A stretch of 6,745 nucleotides of DNA from the NCBI GenBank assembly GCA_003250175.1, contig QKHD01000045.1:1-6745 (forward strand), written 5' to 3'. Each line of letters starts with the position of its first letter. The stretch's first letter is position 1. Shown here piece by piece: positions 5,900 to 6,745 of the stretch. A program made the translations under genes and the position numbers. The stretch is from Helicobacteraceae bacterium. GTDB lineage: Bacteria > Campylobacterota > Campylobacteria > Campylobacterales > SZUA-545. The notes under the pieces are model-generated. The model had not been told where the DNA came from, did not search any database, and saw only the letters and a list, made by a program, of their open reading frames with translations.

Positions 5900-6745
5900 A
5901 ACGGTCTACCTCGCCGAAAACGGCGTTGGCACTACCCATGATGGTGACGACGTCTGCCAGGTAACTACCTGGCAGCCAATCTTGCAATAGCCCGGTGTGG
6001 AAGAAGCTGGGCGCCCGGATTTTGAGTCGGTACGCATAGGGCTCTCCATCGGAATAGAGGTAATAGCCCAGTTCCCCTTTGGGCGATTCGGTGGCGACAT
6101 AAATATCACCGACCGGTGGACGCATCCCCTGTGTGACCAGAACAAAATGCTGCATCAATGAATAGTTCTGGGTCATAATCTGCTCTTTTGGAGCGGAAAT
6201 ATACTGGGGCGCGTGGGCCATAAGCTCCGGAGTGGTGCCTTCATACATGTCGAGCAGCTGCTTGATAATCCGCACGCTTTGTCGCATCTCTTCCATGTAG
6301 ACCTTATACCGTCCGTAGCTGTCGCATTTATCGGAAGTAGGAATATCAAAATCCACTTCGTCATAGAGTTCGTACGGTTCTTCCTTGCGGATATCCCACT
6401 GGATACCGCTGCCCCGGAGCATAACGCCGGAGCAAGCCCAGCTTTGGGCCATTTCCGGTGTCAGAATACCGACGTCTTCCAGACGCATTCGCCAGATACG
6501 GTTGGTATCGAGCAGGTCTTCGTAACGGGTGATCTCGGTGGGCAGGTGGTCCATAAACTGGCCGACCGCTTTGCGCCACTCCGGAGTCACATCCAGCGGC
6601 ACCCCGCCGATACGAACGGAAGAGTGGGTCAGACGGGCACCGCAGTAATCTTCGACCAAGTCGAGGATGTACTCGCGCTCACGGAAACCGTAGAGCATAA
6701 CGGTCAGTGCGCCGACGTCCATGGCGTGGGTAGCCAGCCAGAAGA
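5898..6745 (-). CDS. nuoD: NADH-quinone oxidoreductase subunit D (49-kDa subunit), 5' end outside window
   Basis: NuoD is the 49-kDa Q-module subunit of complex I. With NuoB it forms the quinone-reduction site at the membrane-facing base of the peripheral arm. The visible part is 281 codons of the C-terminal region, ending in TAA. The frame stays open to the window edge: residues FWLATHA precede the first in-frame Met at 6722, so that Met is internal. The family is normally about 400 residues, so roughly the first 125, which should include the quinone-site His and Tyr loop, are off the window. Recognisable family segments are SVRIGGVPLD, VGDIYVATESPKGELGYYL, KIRAPSFFHTGLL, LADVVTIMGS and the classic C-terminus VFGEVDR. 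No frameshift is visible. It is the first gene seen of this minus-strand operon and lies 14 nt upstream of the nuoE-like gene. Identification is secure. Confidence 0.96.
   Translation of the reverse strand, partial: FWLATHAMDVGALTVMLYGFREREYILDLVEDYCGARLTHSSVRIGGVPLDVTPEWRKAVGQFMDHLPTEITRYEDLLDTNRIWRMRLEDVGILTPEMAQSWACSGVMLRGSGIQWDIRKEEPYELYDEVDFDIPTSDKCDSYGRYKVYMEEMRQSVRIIKQLLDMYEGTTPELMAHAPQYISAPKEQIMTQNYSLMQHFVLVTQGMRPPVGDIYVATESPKGELGYYLYSDGEPYAYRLKIRAPSFFHTGLLQDWLPGSYLADVVTIMGSANAVFGEVDR
5954..5975. repeat. Perfect 10-bp inverted repeat within the nuoD 3' end
   Basis: The arms CTGCCAGGTA and TACCTGGCAG are separated by 2 nt, inside codons for LPGSYLA about 55 nt before the nuoD stop. 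In the mRNA this could fold into a hairpin of 8-10 bp. There is no U-tract, so it is not an intrinsic terminator. It could slow or protect mRNA near the nuoD/nuoE junction, or be a coincidence of codon choice. Confidence 0.5.

Noticed and set aside
6720..6722. ATG at 6722 as the start of nuoD
   Set aside because: The frame continues upstream with FWLATHA, a conserved internal NuoD segment, so this Met is internal and the gene is only cut by the window edge.
1..6745. CRISPR, mobile element, tRNA/rRNA, promoter or terminator
   Set aside because: All stretches are coding on the minus strand with gaps of at most 16 nt. No repeat array, transposase, RNA gene or U-tract hairpin was seen.

Overview
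The window is a slice of a respiratory complex I (nuo, NDH-1) operon transcribed entirely on the minus strand. Its layout is that of Campylobacterota (the former Epsilonproteobacteria). The reasons are a very small cysteine-free 'NuoE-like' protein, a 'NuoF' that is really a fusion of the NuoF iron-sulfur domain with a GltD-like flavoprotein, and two consecutive nuoG genes. Base composition is near half G+C. That is high for this phylum and would suit a vent or sediment sulfur or hydrogen oxidiser such as Nitratifractor, Hydrogenimonas or a high-GC Sulfurovum/Sulfuricurvum relative. The genus is inference only.

In transcription order (high to low coordinate) the genes are: the C-terminal two thirds of nuoD (5898-6745, cut by the window edge); nuoE-like, 77 aa (5650-5883); nuoF-like/GltD fusion, 665 aa (3656-5653); nuoG copy 1, 755 aa (1372-3639); and the first 458 codons of nuoG copy 2 (about 1-1375, running off the window start). 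Coding density is essentially complete. Two junctions are 4-nt ATGA overlaps (nuoE/nuoF and nuoG1/nuoG2). The other two are gaps of 14 and 16 nt, each holding a clear Shine-Dalgarno sequence. There is no promoter, terminator, RNA gene, mobile element or CRISPR array.

The proteins form the peripheral, electron-input arm of complex I. NuoD belongs to the quinone-site Q module. The NuoE-like, NuoF-like and NuoG proteins stand where the NADH dehydrogenase (N) module would be. The usual FMN/NADH domain of NuoF and the 2Fe-2S domain of NuoE are absent. Electrons would instead enter through a pyridine-nucleotide- or ferredoxin/flavodoxin-linked GltD-type FAD protein and pass along the iron-sulfur chain of one or both NuoG proteins. 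Points worth a second look are a Cys-to-Gly change at a predicted N3 ligand in the NuoF domain, an extra predicted 4Fe-4S cluster in both NuoG copies, an unusual NAD(P)-binding loop, and a short tract almost identical between the two nuoG genes that looks like gene conversion.
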